In this document: positions 37,363 through 46,578 of the stretch, one piece after another
Numbering within the stretch: the stretch's first letter is position 1
How the letters are laid out: the number at the start of each line of letters is the position of its first letter
Source of the DNA: Marinibacterium anthonyi
GTDB lineage: Bacteria; Pseudomonadota; Alphaproteobacteria; Rhodobacterales; Rhodobacteraceae
DNA length: 64,000 bases
Reading direction: 5' to 3'
Assembly: GCA_003217735.2 (NCBI GenBank)
Contig: CP031585.1
Location: forward strand, 4,513,501 to 4,577,500
Notes under the pieces: generated by a model
What the model saw: the letters and a program-made list of their open reading frames with translations, nothing else
Told to the model about the DNA's origin: nothing
The model's database searches: none
Translations under genes and position numbers: made by a program

Positions 37363-37493
37363 TCGGCTTCTCTCCCGTGCGTGCGCAAGGTTTTCCCGGC
37401 CAGCGTGGTCGTCCCGACCCTGGCGGTGCAAGGCGAAAGACCCCGATCGCGGCCCTTTTGGCCGCCTTGGTCCCTCGCCTGACAAATTGACGT

Positions 37494-38534
37494 TCAGATG
37501 ATCTCGTCCTCGTCGAACATGGCCGCCCCGTCAAGCTGGGTGGACAGGCTTTCAATGCGGCTTTCGGCCCCGGCGGCGGTCACCCTGGCCAGGTGGAACA
37601 GCGCGTCGCCCTCGTTCACGATCGGCAGGTTGGCCCGCCCGATGATCAGCCCCGGATCGCCGGCGCGGATCTCCTCCTCGATCTCGCCGAACGGGTCCGA
37701 GATCACGCCCAGCAATTCCCCCGCCTCGACGATCTCGCCGATGCCCTTGAAGTTGCGCAACAGCCCGCCTGCGGGGGCGCGTTCCCAATGGGTCTCGGTT
37801 GTCTTGACCGGCACCGCCTCGGCCAGCGGCACACCGTCCTCGGGGATCATGCCCAGCACGTGCATCACCCGCAGGATTCCCGCCACACCGACCCGCGCCG
37901 ACATCTCGTCGAACCGCAGCCCCTCGCCCGCCTCGTACAGCAGGATGTCGACGCCGCGCCGTTGCGCCTCCTTGCGCAAGGACCCGTCGCGCAGCTTCGA
38001 CCGGATCACCACCGGCGCGCCGAAGGCATCGGCGTATTCCATCGTCTCGGGCTTGCCGGGCGACACGCGGATCTGGGGCATGTTCTCGCGGTGGATCGCC
38101 GCCGAATGCAGGTCGATGCCCAGATCGGACCGGTCCACGACCTCGGTCATGAACAGATACGCCAGCCGCCCGGCCAGCGACCCCTTCTCGCTGCCCGGAA
38201 ACGACCGGTTCAGATCCCGCCGGTCGGGCAGGTAACGCGAATGGTTCAGGAACCCGAAGGTGTTCACGATCGGCACCACCAGCAGCGTGCCGCAGATCCG
38301 GTCCAGCTGCGGGCTGCGCAGCAGCCGCCGCGCGATCTCGACCCCGATCACCTCGTCGCCGTGGATCGCCGCGCTGACGAACAGCGTCGGGCCCGGCGTG
38401 CGCCCGTGCACCACGTGCACCGACATGGTCACCGGCGTGTGATCCGACAGCACGCTGACCGGCAGTTCTACGGTGCGCTGGGATCCCGGCGGCACCCGGA
38501 TCGGGCCAAGCTGGAACGAGGGACGTGTGGACAT
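37494..38534 (-). CDS. Succinylglutamate desuccinylase/aspartoacylase family metallohydrolase
   Basis: 346 residues from ATG 38534. Zinc ligands follow the M14-like pattern: His58 and Glu61 in AAIHGDEVIG, and His143 in GIDLHSAA. RRDLNRSFPG carries the substrate-carboxylate Arg/Asn residues. The C-terminal third (from about 250) is a beta-rich domain with GLLRNFKGIGEIVEAGELLG, reminiscent of lipoyl/barrel hybrids in this family. It likely hydrolyses an N-acyl amino acid or similar amide. Confidence 0.85.
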   Translation of the reverse strand: MSTRPSFQLGPIRVPPGSQRTVELPVSVLSDHTPVTMSVHVVHGRTPGPTLFVSAAIHGDEVIGVEIARRLLRSPQLDRICGTLLVVPIVNTFGFLNHSRYLPDRRDLNRSFPGSEKGSLAGRLAYLFMTEVVDRSDLGIDLHSAAIHRENMPQIRVSPGKPETMEYADAFGAPVVIRSKLRDGSLRKEAQRRGVDILLYEAGEGLRFDEMSARVGVAGILRVMHVLGMIPEDGVPLAEAVPVKTTETHWERAPAGGLLRNFKGIGEIVEAGELLGVISDPFGEIEEEIRAGDPGLIIGRANLPIVNEGDALFHLARVTAAGAESRIESLSTQLDGAAMFDEDEII

Positions 38535-38613
38535 GGGCGCGCCCTGATTATCGTTTTGCCAACCATGGTTATGCCACACCCCCCTGTCCGGCAAGCGCCA
38601 TTGCGCCTGTCGC

Positions 38614-39234
38614 TCAGCCCCAGCTGTAGTTGAAGCTGACGCTGATGCGCTCGTCCTCGGCCATGTTCATCGGCACCTCGTGGCGCAGCCAGCTTTCCCA
38701 CAGCAGCACGTCGCCGACCTTGGGTTTCTCGTAGACAAAGCTTTGCATCTCGCGCCGCGCGCCCTTCTTGCGCACCGGCGCGGCCATCATCATCTGGCTG
38801 CGTGGATCCTCCAGCTTCAGCGCGCTGGCCCCGTCGGGCATCGACACGTAGGTCGTGCCCGAGATCACCGAATGCGGATGGATGTGGCTGGTGTGGATGC
38901 CGCCTTCGGGCAGGATGTTGATCCAGATGTCCTCCAGCTTCACCTCGCGCCCGTCCAGGTCGAATTCCAGGTCCTCGACAAAGGCGGCGACATGGGCGTC
39001 CAGCACCTTGACCAGGTCGGCGAAGATCGGGAACCGCCACGGCAGATCGGTCAGCGACGCATAGGACGTATAGCCGGGATAGCCGTTCTCCTCGCACCAT
39101 TCCTGGCCTGCCTCGTCATCCTCGGCGATGGAATAGCAGGCGCCCTCCAGCTCTTGGGGATCGATCGGCGATCCGTGTTCGGACAGGGCGGCCCGGTACA
39201 GGCGGGTGACGAAAAGGGAAGAAATCTCGGCCAT
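38614..39234 (-). CDS. TIGR02466/2OG-Fe(II) oxygenase-like protein
   Basis: 206 residues from ATG 39234. The centre has EDIWINILPEGGIHTSHIHP with His residues at 117, 119 and 121 and SGTTYVSMPDGAS; the end has LLWESWLRHEVPMN and RISVSFNY. These fit the double-stranded beta-helix family TIGR02466, with His185 and Arg196 as the distal metal ligand and 2-oxoglutarate anchor. The substrate is unknown. It lies 79 bases upstream of the AstE/AspA-like gene. Confidence 0.8.
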   Translation of the reverse strand: MAEISSLFVTRLYRAALSEHGSPIDPQELEGACYSIAEDDEAGQEWCEENGYPGYTSYASLTDLPWRFPIFADLVKVLDAHVAAFVEDLEFDLDGREVKLEDIWINILPEGGIHTSHIHPHSVISGTTYVSMPDGASALKLEDPRSQMMMAAPVRKKGARREMQSFVYEKPKVGDVLLWESWLRHEVPMNMAEDERISVSFNYSWG

Positions 39235-39370
39235 GGCGCGTACTCCGGCAGGTTGGGCCACGCCCGCCCGGAAACGGGGGCGCGACCGAATCGGGTCAAT
39301 TCTGGCCCCCTGCCTACGACCCGCCACTGCCAGAGAGAAGGCCCATCCCGCCGCAGCCCCGGGCCGGGGT

Positions 39371-40189
39371 TCACCCGGCCGCGCTGACGGCCTCTTCGAT
39401 CCAGACCCGGAAATCGGTCAGCCGATGCGCCCCGAAGGAATGGATCAGCGGCACATCCGCCGCATCCCGCCCCCGGCCCACCAGCACCCGGCCATAACGC
39501 GTGTCGTTGTTGCGCGGATCGAACACCCACCATTGGCCGCCCAGCCAGACCTCGATCCAGGCGGCGAAATCCATCGGCGCATAGGGCGGCGGCTGGCCGA
39601 CATCGCTGATGTATCCGGTGCAATAACGCGCCGGGATGTTCAGGCAACGGCACAGCGCGATGGCGGTATGGGCAAAGTCACGACAGACGCCGACCTTCTC
39701 CTTCAGCGCCTGCGCCGCTGTGCGCGTCGCCCGCGACTGCTGATAGTCGAACCGCAGGTAGCCATGCACAAAATCGCACACGGCCTGCACCCGCCCCCAC
39801 CCCTCCGGGCCCTGGCCAAAGGCCTTCCAGGCGAATTCCGACAGCAGGTCGGTTTCGCAATAGCGGCTGGGCAGCAGGAAAAGGATCGCCTCGGGCGGCA
39901 GATCCTCCACCGGGACCTGGGGCGCGCCCTCGCCTCGCGGATCCGCCAGCCCGGCGTCGCGCACGATCCCGAAGGTCGCCACGTCAAACGATCCCTTCGG
40001 CGCCACCAGCCGGCTGCAGCTGTTGGCGAACCCGTCGACATAGGTGGACACCGCAACGGCGGGGCGCGTGTCCAGCGTGTCCGCCATCTCCATGTCGGCG
40101 GCGCGCGATGGATGCACCCGCAGCATGAGGATCATCGGCGTCGGTTCGGGAAGGTCGAACCGCATCCGGCAGCCCAGTCGCATTCGCAT
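39371..40189 (-). CDS. Transglutaminase-like family protein, classical His replaced
   Basis: 272 residues from ATG 40189; ATG 40216 is an alternative. An N-terminal beta domain precedes the transglutaminase core. Nucleophile Cys169 is in KEKVGVCRDFAHTAIALCR; the Asp lies in WWVFDPRNN (Asp224). At the position of the classical His the sequence is MDFAAWIEVW, so Ala209 stands where HAW is expected. It may be an inactive or altered papain-like fold, or a subfamily using another base. It is first in the four-gene minus-strand insertion downstream of rplP. Confidence 0.85.
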   Translation of the reverse strand: MRMRLGCRMRFDLPEPTPMILMLRVHPSRAADMEMADTLDTRPAVAVSTYVDGFANSCSRLVAPKGSFDVATFGIVRDAGLADPRGEGAPQVPVEDLPPEAILFLLPSRYCETDLLSEFAWKAFGQGPEGWGRVQAVCDFVHGYLRFDYQQSRATRTAAQALKEKVGVCRDFAHTAIALCRCLNIPARYCTGYISDVGQPPPYAPMDFAAWIEVWLGGQWWVFDPRNNDTRYGRVLVGRGRDAADVPLIHSFGAHRLTDFRVWIEEAVSAAG

Positions 40190-40308
40190 GTTTCGGTCTC
40201 GCCCGGAAAGGAACATCGCACCATGATCGGTCTTGTCCGGGCGATTGTCCAACGGCGTGGGCCTTGCACCGGTGCGGCGGGCCAAACCCTGCCCCGCACG
40301 CCCAAAGA

Positions 40309-40342
40309 AAAACCCCCGGCCGCATCCGCGCCCGGGGGTTTT
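40309..40342 (-). terminator. Intrinsic terminator after rplP
   Basis: AACCCCCGG (40311-40319) pairs with CCGGGGGTT (40332-40340); on the minus strand the stem is followed by TTTTTCTTT. It separates the rplB-rplP transcript from the transglutaminase gene. Confidence 0.88.
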
Positions 40343-40350
40343 CGATATCG

Positions 40351-40374
40351 TAGGGTGCGCCGTCGCGGCGCACC
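40351..40374. repeat. Single palindromic repeat after rplP
   Basis: TAG then GGTGCGCC (40354-40361) and GGCGCACC (40367-40374), five-base loop. It lies two bases downstream of the rplP stop, between the gene and its terminator. It is the GTAGGGTGCGC-type member of the window-wide repeat family. Confidence 0.8.
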
Positions 40375-40376
40375 GT

Positions 40377-40790
40377 TCACCAGTCCTCGCGAACGACGAC
40401 GCGGCTCTTGATCGGCAGTTTCATCGCGGCAAGGCGCAGCGCCTCGCGGGCGACGTCCTCGGACACGCCGTCCAGCTCGAACATGACCCGGCCCGGCTTG
40501 ACGCGGGCGGCCCAGTAATCGACCGAACCCTTACCTTTACCCATCCGGACCTCGGTGGGCTTCGACGACACCGCGGTGTCGGGGAAGATCCGGATCCAGA
40601 CACGGCCCTGACGCTTCATGTGACGCGTCATGGCCCGGCGGGCGGCTTCGATCTGGCGCGCGGTGATGCGCTCGGGCTGCAGCGCCTTCAGGCCGAAGGT
40701 GCCGAAGTTCAGGTCGGACCCGCCCTTCGCAACACCCTTGATGCGGCCCTTGAACTGCTTGCGGAACTTTGTGCGTTTTGGTTGAAGCAT
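40377..40790 (-). CDS. rplP: 50S ribosomal protein L16
   Basis: 137 residues: [42 protein letters not shown] and [21 protein letters not shown]16 shapes the A-site tRNA region. It is the last gene of the truncated second S10 segment, 13 bases after rpsC. Confidence 0.98.
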   Translation of the reverse strand: MLQPKRTKFRKQFKGRIKGVAKGGSDLNFGTFGLKALQPERITARQIEAARRAMTRHMKRQGRVWIRIFPDTAVSSKPTEVRMGKGKGSVDYWAARVKPGRVMFELDGVSEDVAREALRLAAMKLPIKSRVVVREDW

Positions 40791-40803
40791 GGTTTTCTAC
40801 TCC

Positions 40804-41529
40804 TTACCGGTCGCGGTCACGGCGGCCACCGCCACCAGCGCCACGGGGTGCCGGACCATCCTGCAGTTCCTGGGCCTTGCGGTCCCGAGCCTGCGGATCG
40901 TGTTCCATGATCTCGCCTTTGAAGATCCAGACCTTGATCCCGATGATGCCGTAGGGCGTCGTCGCTTCGGCATGCGCGTAATCGATGTCCGCACGCAGCG
41001 TGTGCAGCGGAACGCGACCTTCGCGATACCATTCGGTCCGTGCGATCTCGGCGCCGCCAAGACGGCCGGCGACGTTCACGCGGATCCCCAGCGACCCCAT
41101 GCGCATCGCGTTCTGCACGCCGCGCTTCATGGCACGACGGAAGGACACGCGGCGCTCAAGCTGCTGAGCGATGGATTCGGCGACCAGCTGGGCGTCCAGC
41201 TCGGGCTTGCGGACCTCGACGATGTTGAGGTGCAGTTCGCTGTCCGTCATCTTGGCCAGCTTCTTGCGAAGCACCTCGATGTCGGCGCCCTTCTTGCCGA
41301 TGATCACGCCCGGACGCGCGGTGTGAATGGTCACACGGCACTTCTTGTGGGGGCGTTCGATGATCACGCGGGCAATACCGGCCTGCTTGCATTCATCCTT
41401 GATGAACTCGCGGATCCGCAGATCCTCCAGCAGCAGATCACCGTAGTCCTTGGTGTCGGCGTACCAGCGGCTGTCCCAGGTGCGGTTGACCTGAAGGCGC
41501 ATGCCGATCGGATTGACTTTCTGACCCAT
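40804..41529 (-). CDS. rpsC: 30S ribosomal protein S3
   Basis: 241 residues: [20 protein letters not shown], the KH domain with [18 protein letters not shown], and [20 protein letters not shown]. The C-terminus is an Arg/Gly/Asp-rich tail. It forms part of the mRNA entry helicase. The start overlaps the rplV stop by one base. Confidence 0.98.
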   Translation of the reverse strand: MGQKVNPIGMRLQVNRTWDSRWYADTKDYGDLLLEDLRIREFIKDECKQAGIARVIIERPHKKCRVTIHTARPGVIIGKKGADIEVLRKKLAKMTDSELHLNIVEVRKPELDAQLVAESIAQQLERRVSFRRAMKRGVQNAMRMGSLGIRVNVAGRLGGAEIARTEWYREGRVPLHTLRADIDYAHAEATTPYGIIGIKVWIFKGEIMEHDPQARDRKAQELQDGPAPRGAGGGGRRDRDR

Positions 41530-41909
41530 TAGGCTTGCTCCTCAACCTGGCGCACCTTGATGGTGAGCTCCGAGAACGGCTTCATGATCTTGCCGAACCG
41601 ACCACGGGCACGCGGGCGGCCGCGCTTCAGGGTCAGGTTCTTGCCGACATAGGCTTCCGCGACGACCAGTTCGTCGACGTCCAGCCCATGGTTGTTCTCG
41701 GCATTGGCAATGGCCGACTGCAGGCACTTCTTGACGTCCTGCGCGATCCGCTTCTTCGAGAAGGTCAGGTCCGTCAGGGCCTTGTCCACCTTCTTGCCGC
41801 GGATCATGGCGGCCACGAGGTTCAGTTTCTGCGGGCTGGTGCGAAGCATACGGGTCTTGGCCATCGCTTCGTTTTCAGCCACGCGGCGGGGGTTCTTTTC
41901 CTTGCCCAT
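41529..41909 (-). CDS. rplV: 50S ribosomal protein L22
   Basis: 126 residues. About 15 extra residues ([15 protein letters not shown]) precede [20 protein letters not shown], where a second ATG at 41864 could also serve. [16 protein letters not shown] is the beta-hairpin lining the exit tunnel, where macrolide-resistance changes occur. It follows rpsS after three bases. Confidence 0.96.
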   Translation of the reverse strand: MGKEKNPRRVAENEAMAKTRMLRTSPQKLNLVAAMIRGKKVDKALTDLTFSKKRIAQDVKKCLQSAIANAENNHGLDVDELVVAEAYVGKNLTLKRGRPRARGRFGKIMKPFSELTIKVRQVEEQA

Positions 41910-41912
41910 GAC

Positions 41913-42191
41913 TTACTTCCGTTTCGCTTTTTTATCAGCCGCATGGCCATAATAGGTCCGCGTCGGGGAATATTCACCGAACTTCTGACCGATCATGTCC
42001 TCGGACACCTGCACGGGAACGTGCTTTTGGCCGTTGTACACACCGAACGTCAGGCCCACGAACTGGGGCAGGATCGTCGAGCGGCGCGACCAGATCTTGA
42101 TCACTTCATTCCGACCGGAATCGCGGGCCGCTTCGGCTTTCTTAAGCACGTAAGCGTCAACGAAAGGGCCTTTCCAAACAGAGCGAGACAT
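41913..42191 (-). CDS. rpsS: 30S ribosomal protein S19
   Basis: 92 residues: [38 protein letters not shown] and [20 protein letters not shown]. It contacts S13 in the small-subunit head. It starts three bases after rplB. Confidence 0.98.
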   Translation of the reverse strand: MSRSVWKGPFVDAYVLKKAEAARDSGRNEVIKIWSRRSTILPQFVGLTFGVYNGQKHVPVQVSEDMIGQKFGEYSPTRTYYGHAADKKAKRK

Positions 42192-42194
42192 ATG

Positions 42195-43037
42195 TTAGCG
42201 CCCTTTCTTCTTGGCATGCCGCGAGCGGATGATCAGCTGCTGCGATGCCTTGTTCTTGTTCCGGGTGCGCTTGCCCTTGGTGTCCTTGCCCCAGGGCGTA
42301 ACCGGCGTACGGCCACCCGAGGTCCGGCCTTCACCACCACCATGGGGGTGGTCGACCGGGTTCATCACGACACCACGAACCGACGGACGCTTGCCCTTGT
42401 GGCGCATACGGCCGGCTTTACCGAAGTTCTGGTTGCTGTTGTCGGGGTTCGACACGGCGCCCACGGTGGCCATGCATTCCTGGCGGACCAGGCGCAGTTC
42501 ACCCGAACTCAGCCGGATCTGGGCGTAGCCACCGTCGCGGCCGACGAACTGGGCATAGGTGCCAGCTGCGCGTGCGATCTGGCCACCCTTGCCGGGCTTC
42601 AGCTCGATGTTGTGGACGATGGTACCGATCGGCAGGCCCGAGAACGGCATCGCGTTGCCCGGCTTGATGTCGGCCTTCTGGGCTGCAACGACCTTGTCGC
42701 CGACGGCCAGACGCTGAGGCGCCAGGATATACGCCTGCTCGCCGTCCTCATACTTGATGAGCGCGATAAAGGCGGTCCGGTTGGGGTCATATTCGATCCG
42801 CTCGACCGTGGCCGAGATATCGAACTTGTTCCGTTTGAAATCGACGATCCGGTAGAGGCGTTTCGCGCCACCACCCCGACGCCGCGAGGTGATCCGTCCG
42901 TAGTTGTTCCGGCCGCCCGATTTCGTCAGACCCTCGGTGAGGGCTTTGACGGGACGTCCTTTCCACAGCTCCGAACGGTCGATCAGCACCAGCCCGCGCT
43001 GGCCCGGCGTCGTCGGCTTGTACGACTTGAGTGCCAT
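42195..43037 (-). CDS. rplB: 50S ribosomal protein L2
   Basis: 280 residues: [43 protein letters not shown] cut within it, and the peptidyl-transferase-near [19 protein letters not shown]. It is normally preceded by rplW; here the 5' neighbour region is a repeat doublet and a PLDc_N/SHOCT gene, so rplB must have its own promoter, which I could not place with confidence. Confidence 0.98.
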   Translation of the reverse strand: MALKSYKPTTPGQRGLVLIDRSELWKGRPVKALTEGLTKSGGRNNYGRITSRRRGGGAKRLYRIVDFKRNKFDISATVERIEYDPNRTAFIALIKYEDGEQAYILAPQRLAVGDKVVAAQKADIKPGNAMPFSGLPIGTIVHNIELKPGKGGQIARAAGTYAQFVGRDGGYAQIRLSSGELRLVRQECMATVGAVSNPDNSNQNFGKAGRMRHKGKRPSVRGVVMNPVDHPHGGGEGRTSGGRTPVTPWGKDTKGKRTRNKNKASQQLIIRSRHAKKKGR

Positions 43038-43133
43038 GCTTTCTGTCTTCCGTTAGCTAAAAGGCGGGTGGTCCCGCCTGTGTTTGGGGTCGCTGGACCC
43101 GGTGTGTAGGGCCCCGAAGGTCCCCGGCTAGAG

Positions 43134-43191
43134 GATGGGTGGAAACCACCCATCTTGCGATCCGCCCGTAGGATGGGTGATTGCACCCATC
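43134..43191. repeat. REPIN-like inverted doublet upstream of rplB
   Basis: Stem 1: GATGGGTGG (43134-43142) with CCACCCATC (43146-43154). Stem 2, preceded by GTAG: GATGGGTG (43172-43179) with CACCCATC (43184-43191). It lies about 100 bases before the rplB start. Confidence 0.85.
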
Positions 43192-43214
43192 GTCCCGCCA
43201 GATCAGAATTCGAT

Positions 43215-43247
43215 CAAATCAAACGGCCCCGAACCGAATCCGGGGCC
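43215..43247 (-). terminator. Intrinsic terminator of the PLDc_N/SHOCT gene
   Basis: Minus strand GGCCCCG (43247-43241) and CGGGGCC (43231-43225) with a nine-base loop, followed by GTTTGATTTG. It isolates rplB from upstream transcription. Confidence 0.75.
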
Positions 43248-43334
43248 GCGCGATTGGGCGGACGTATCAAAGCCGCACCCGCCTGTCCATAGCAGAATGG
43301 CCCCGGGGCCACCACGACCAACCGGACCCGGCGA

Positions 43335-43724
43335 TCAGCTCCCCAGAACCTTGGCCTTCTGCGCCGCGAATTCCGCTTCGGTCAGGTGACCGGTTTCCTT
43401 CAGCTTGACCAGACGCTCGATCTCGTCGGCCGCCGACACGGTCGCCACGGACCGGATATAGTCCTTCTGCGCCGCTTCGATGCGGTGCATGTCCTCGACC
43501 TTGTGGGCTTCCATCTTGTCGCCCCGGAACAGCAGGTAGGCCAGAACGCCCAGCCAGGGGAACAGGATCACGAAGGCCACCCAAAGCGCCTTGGCGATGC
43601 CCTTCATGTCCTTGGACCGGAAAATGTCGGTCACGACCCCGATCAGAACCCAGAACCAGGCAATCATCAGGAAAAGCCAGAAGATCGACCAGAAAATGTC
43701 GAAGAAACCGATATGGTCTTCCAT
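43335..43724 (-). CDS. PLDc_N and SHOCT domain membrane protein
   Basis: 129 residues from ATG 43724. Two membrane helices (about 10-33 and 45-66, LWVAFVILFPWLGVLAYLLF) form a PLDc_N-type anchor. The C-terminal IERLVKLKETGHLTEAEFAAQKAKVLG is a SHOCT motif. Such small proteins are frequent in Rhodobacteraceae and of unknown role. An upstream in-frame start at 43778 is less likely. Confidence 0.82.
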   Translation of the reverse strand: MEDHIGFFDIFWSIFWLFLMIAWFWVLIGVVTDIFRSKDMKGIAKALWVAFVILFPWLGVLAYLLFRGDKMEAHKVEDMHRIEAAQKDYIRSVATVSAADEIERLVKLKETGHLTEAEFAAQKAKVLGS

Positions 43725-43987
43725 CGTTTTATATCCACTCACTCTACCACGCCCCACCGGCGTCCGCCCGTGCGACATTAACCACGACCATGTAACGCTG
43801 ATAGTACAAAAATCCCGCCCCCGCGCCCAGCCCCAACCGGCCGCCCCCGGGCCCGAACCTCACCCGCCCTCCCGGCCCCGCCCGACCCGACCGACCCGCC
43901 TTCCGCTTGACCGCAAGCCCGCGTACGGATCACCCTGGACGTGTTCACGCCCGTCCGCTCCCGGCCTCACCACAGGAAGACCCGTTC

Positions 43988-44830
43988 ATGTCCGACCAGC
44001 CGCTCATCGCCCCCATGACGCTGTCCCAGCTTGAAACCGTGCTCGCCTGGGCCGCCGAAGAAGGCTGGAACCCCGGCCTTGCCGACGCCGAAGCCTTCCA
44101 CGCCGCCGACCCCGGCGGCTTCTTCCTGGCCCATGTCGACGGCACGCCCGTCGCCGCCATATCGGTCGTCAACCACGGACCCTCCGACGCCTTCCTCGGC
44201 CTCTACCTCTGCCGCCCGGACTGGCGCGGCAAGGGGATCGGCCTGGCCACCTGGACCCGCGCGCTCGACCATGCCGGGACCCGCTCGGTCGGGCTGGACG
44301 GCGTCCCGGCGCAGGAAGCCAATTACCGCGCCTCCGGCTTCGTGCGCGTCGGCGCCAGCCTGCGCCACGAAGGCCGCTGGCCCGGCCACGGCTCGCCCGC
44401 CATCCGCGCCGCCACGCCGTGCGACCTGGCCGCCCTGGCGGCGATGGACACCGCCGCCGGCGGCATCGCCCGCCCTGCCTTCCTGGCGGCCTGGATCCTG
44501 CGCAACGACGCCCTGCGCGGCACACGCGTCCTGACCTCGGGATCGGACATCACCGGCTTCGCCACCTGGCGCGCCTGCGCCTCCGGCACCAAGATCGGCC
44601 CGCTCATCGCCCCGGACACCGCTTCGGCCCTGGCCCTGATCGCCGACATCGCCGCCCTGCGCCCCGATGGCCCGCTGATCATCGACCTGCCCGAGTCCAA
44701 CACCGCCCTGCGGGCCGAACTGGACGGCGCCGGCTTCCAGGTCCCGTTCTCGACCGCCCGCATGTATCGCGGCGCGGCGCCCGTCACCTCCCCGTCCCTG
44801 CAGGCCATCGCCACGATGGAACTGGGCTGA
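43988..44830 (+). CDS. GNAT family N-acetyltransferase
   Basis: 280 residues from ATG 43988 with AGGAAG upstream. The first GNAT domain has LYLCRPDWRGKGIGLATWTRAL, the acetyl-CoA-binding R-G-K-G-I-G loop, and ANYRASGFVRVG. The second half (about 135-280, with KIGPLIAPDTASALALI) matches the C-terminal acetyltransferase-like domain of two-domain members. Substrate unknown. It is the first of four plus-strand genes inserted between rplB and rplW. Confidence 0.87.
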   Translation: MSDQPLIAPMTLSQLETVLAWAAEEGWNPGLADAEAFHAADPGGFFLAHVDGTPVAAISVVNHGPSDAFLGLYLCRPDWRGKGIGLATWTRALDHAGTRSVGLDGVPAQEANYRASGFVRVGASLRHEGRWPGHGSPAIRAATPCDLAALAAMDTAAGGIARPAFLAAWILRNDALRGTRVLTSGSDITGFATWRACASGTKIGPLIAPDTASALALIADIAALRPDGPLIIDLPESNTALRAELDGAGFQVPFSTARMYRGAAPVTSPSLQAIATMELG

Positions 44831-45058
44831 CCGAACGCTCGCAATCGCGCCCGGCACAGGCCCGATCCGCCGCTTTCCGCCCCTCCGATTTGCGATCCGG
44901 GCCAGCCTTTGGTACGATTCGCCGATGTGATGCATGAGGCATCCCGGCTGTCCGGCGTGCAGGCCCCCCCGAGGGCCCGTGTTCGGAACAGTCCGAAGAC
45001 CGAGCACCCGTGATGAAGCGGCCTCGGACAAACCCATATCTACCGACAGGATGACACC

Positions 45059-45490
45059 ATGACCCAAGCCGCCAAGGCCGGAGATACGTTGCGTATTCAT
45101 TACAAGGGCCGTCTGGACGACGGAACCGTGTTCGACAATTCCGAAGGCAAGGACCCGCTGGAGTTCACCGCCGGAACCGGCGAGATCATCCCGGGCCTCG
45201 ACAATGCCGTCGTCGGCATGGAAGTGGGCGAACAGCGCGTGGTCACCATCGCGCCCGAAGACGCCTATGGCCCCCGCGACGATGCCCGGGTCCAGCGCAT
45301 CGACCGCGCCCAGATCCCCGACCACATCCCCACCGCCCCGGGCACCCAGCTGAGCGTCACCACCCAGGACGGCCAGAACGTGCCGGTGGTGGTGTCGGAT
45401 GCGACCGAAACCCACGTGGAACTGGACGGCAACCACCCGCTGGCCGGCAAGACCCTGACCTTCGACGTCACGCTGGTCGAAATCGCCTGA
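45059..45490 (+). CDS. FKBP-type peptidyl-prolyl isomerase (SlyD-like)
   Basis: 143 residues: GDTLRIHYKGRLDDGTVFDNS and FTAGTGEIIPGLDNAVVGM form the FKBP active site, interrupted by an IF-type insert, and NHPLAGKTLTFDVTLVEI closes the fold as in SlyD. The His-rich nickel-binding tail of E. coli SlyD is absent. No signal peptide, so cytoplasmic. Confidence 0.93.
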   Translation: MTQAAKAGDTLRIHYKGRLDDGTVFDNSEGKDPLEFTAGTGEIIPGLDNAVVGMEVGEQRVVTIAPEDAYGPRDDARVQRIDRAQIPDHIPTAPGTQLSVTTQDGQNVPVVVSDATETHVELDGNHPLAGKTLTFDVTLVEIA

Positions 45491-45509
45491 CCCTCCGGCC
45501 TGACCTCCG

Positions 45510-45535
45510 GGAGGAGGCGCCCCGGCGCCTCCTCC
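45510..45535 (+). terminator. Hairpin after the FKBP gene
   Basis: GGAGGAGGCGC (45510-45520) pairs perfectly with GCGCCTCCTCC (45525-45535) around CCCG, 19 bases after the stop. A pyrimidine tract with few T residues follows. Confidence 0.6.
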
Positions 45536-45661
45536 CTCCTCCGCCTCACCCGACCATGTCCCCGAACATGCCGGATCGCGCAGGCGCCAGTCGGGATTTG
45601 ACTTGGACTTCATCCGCTCGACGACCCTATCAAGGGCCCGGACAGCAGGGACGAAGACCAA

Positions 45662-46489
45662 ATGCGCAAGATGACCCGGACAGTTCTGACAGCGACGATC
45701 TCGTTGATGACCCTGGCGCCGCTGGCGTCGCAAGGGGCGGCATCAGAACGGGTCATCTGCACCCTTGCCCAAGAGATCGGCGCGCCCGCCCCGCTCCTGT
45801 CCCAAGGCCAGTGCGGCATCCGTATCTCGCCCGCCTCCACCTTCAAGATCGCCATCAGCCTGATGGGCTTCGACAGCGGGATCCTCACCGGACCCGATAC
45901 GCCGGAATGGCCCTTCCAGCCCGGCTATCCCGACTGGCGCGCCGAATGGAAACAGCCGACCACCCCGGCCAGCTGGCTGACATATTCGGTCGTCTGGTAT
46001 TCGCAGCAGATCACCCAACGGCTCGGCCCCGACCGTTTCGACGCCTATGTCCGCGCCTTCGGCTATGGCAACCAAGACGTCTCCGGTGATCCGGGGCAGC
46101 AGAACGGGCTGACCAACGCCTGGCTCAGCTCCTCTCTCCAGATCTCTGCGTCCGAACAGGTGGCCTTTCTCACCCGGATGCTCGCCGGCGGGCTGCCGGT
46201 GTCGGACGACTCCGTCGCGCAGACGCGCGCGATCCTCGACCGGCACAGCCCGCGCGGCGGCTGGCAGACCTTCGGCAAGACAGGCGCCGGCCTGCCCTTC
46301 GGCCCGGATGGCACGCGGCTCAGGGGGCAGCCCTTCGGCTGGTACGTGGGGTGGGCCGAAAACGGCGACCGCACGGTGGTCTTCGCGCGTCTGGTCCGGT
46401 TCGACACCCGACCCGACCGCACTCCGGGCGACATCGCGCGGGACGGGCTCCTGCAGGCGCTCTTTGCATCCGGGGGGCCGTTGTCCTAG
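45662..46489 (+). CDS. Class D (OXA-type) beta-lactamase
   Basis: 275 residues with a signal peptide (about 1-27). All class D motifs are present: nucleophile in STFK (Ser59, Lys62, the carboxylated Lys), SVV (109-111), YGN (135-137), KTG (206-208) and WYVGW (227-231). It is therefore a plausibly active serine beta-lactamase. It is chromosomal and not next to any transposase or integron sign. A LysR gene follows 89 bases later on the same strand. The subfamily and spectrum cannot be assigned by eye. Confidence 0.93.
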   Translation: MRKMTRTVLTATISLMTLAPLASQGAASERVICTLAQEIGAPAPLLSQGQCGIRISPASTFKIAISLMGFDSGILTGPDTPEWPFQPGYPDWRAEWKQPTTPASWLTYSVVWYSQQITQRLGPDRFDAYVRAFGYGNQDVSGDPGQQNGLTNAWLSSSLQISASEQVAFLTRMLAGGLPVSDDSVAQTRAILDRHSPRGGWQTFGKTGAGLPFGPDGTRLRGQPFGWYVGWAENGDRTVVFARLVRFDTRPDRTPGDIARDGLLQALFASGGPLS

Positions 46490-46516
46490 CACGTGATGGC
46501 GGCCGGCACGGCATGG

Positions 46517-46560
46517 CCCCGACTGGCCCCGACTGGCCCCGACTGGCACGAACTGGCACG
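46517..46560 (+). repeat. 10-base tandem repeat upstream of the LysR gene
   Basis: CCCCGACTGG occurs at 46517-46526, 46527-46536 and 46537-46546, then a variant CACGAACTGG (46547-46556) and a partial copy. The period equals about one DNA turn. It fills most of the gap between the beta-lactamase stop and the LysR start. Confidence 0.9.
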
Positions 46561-46578
46561 GCTCTGGATGGACCCCGA

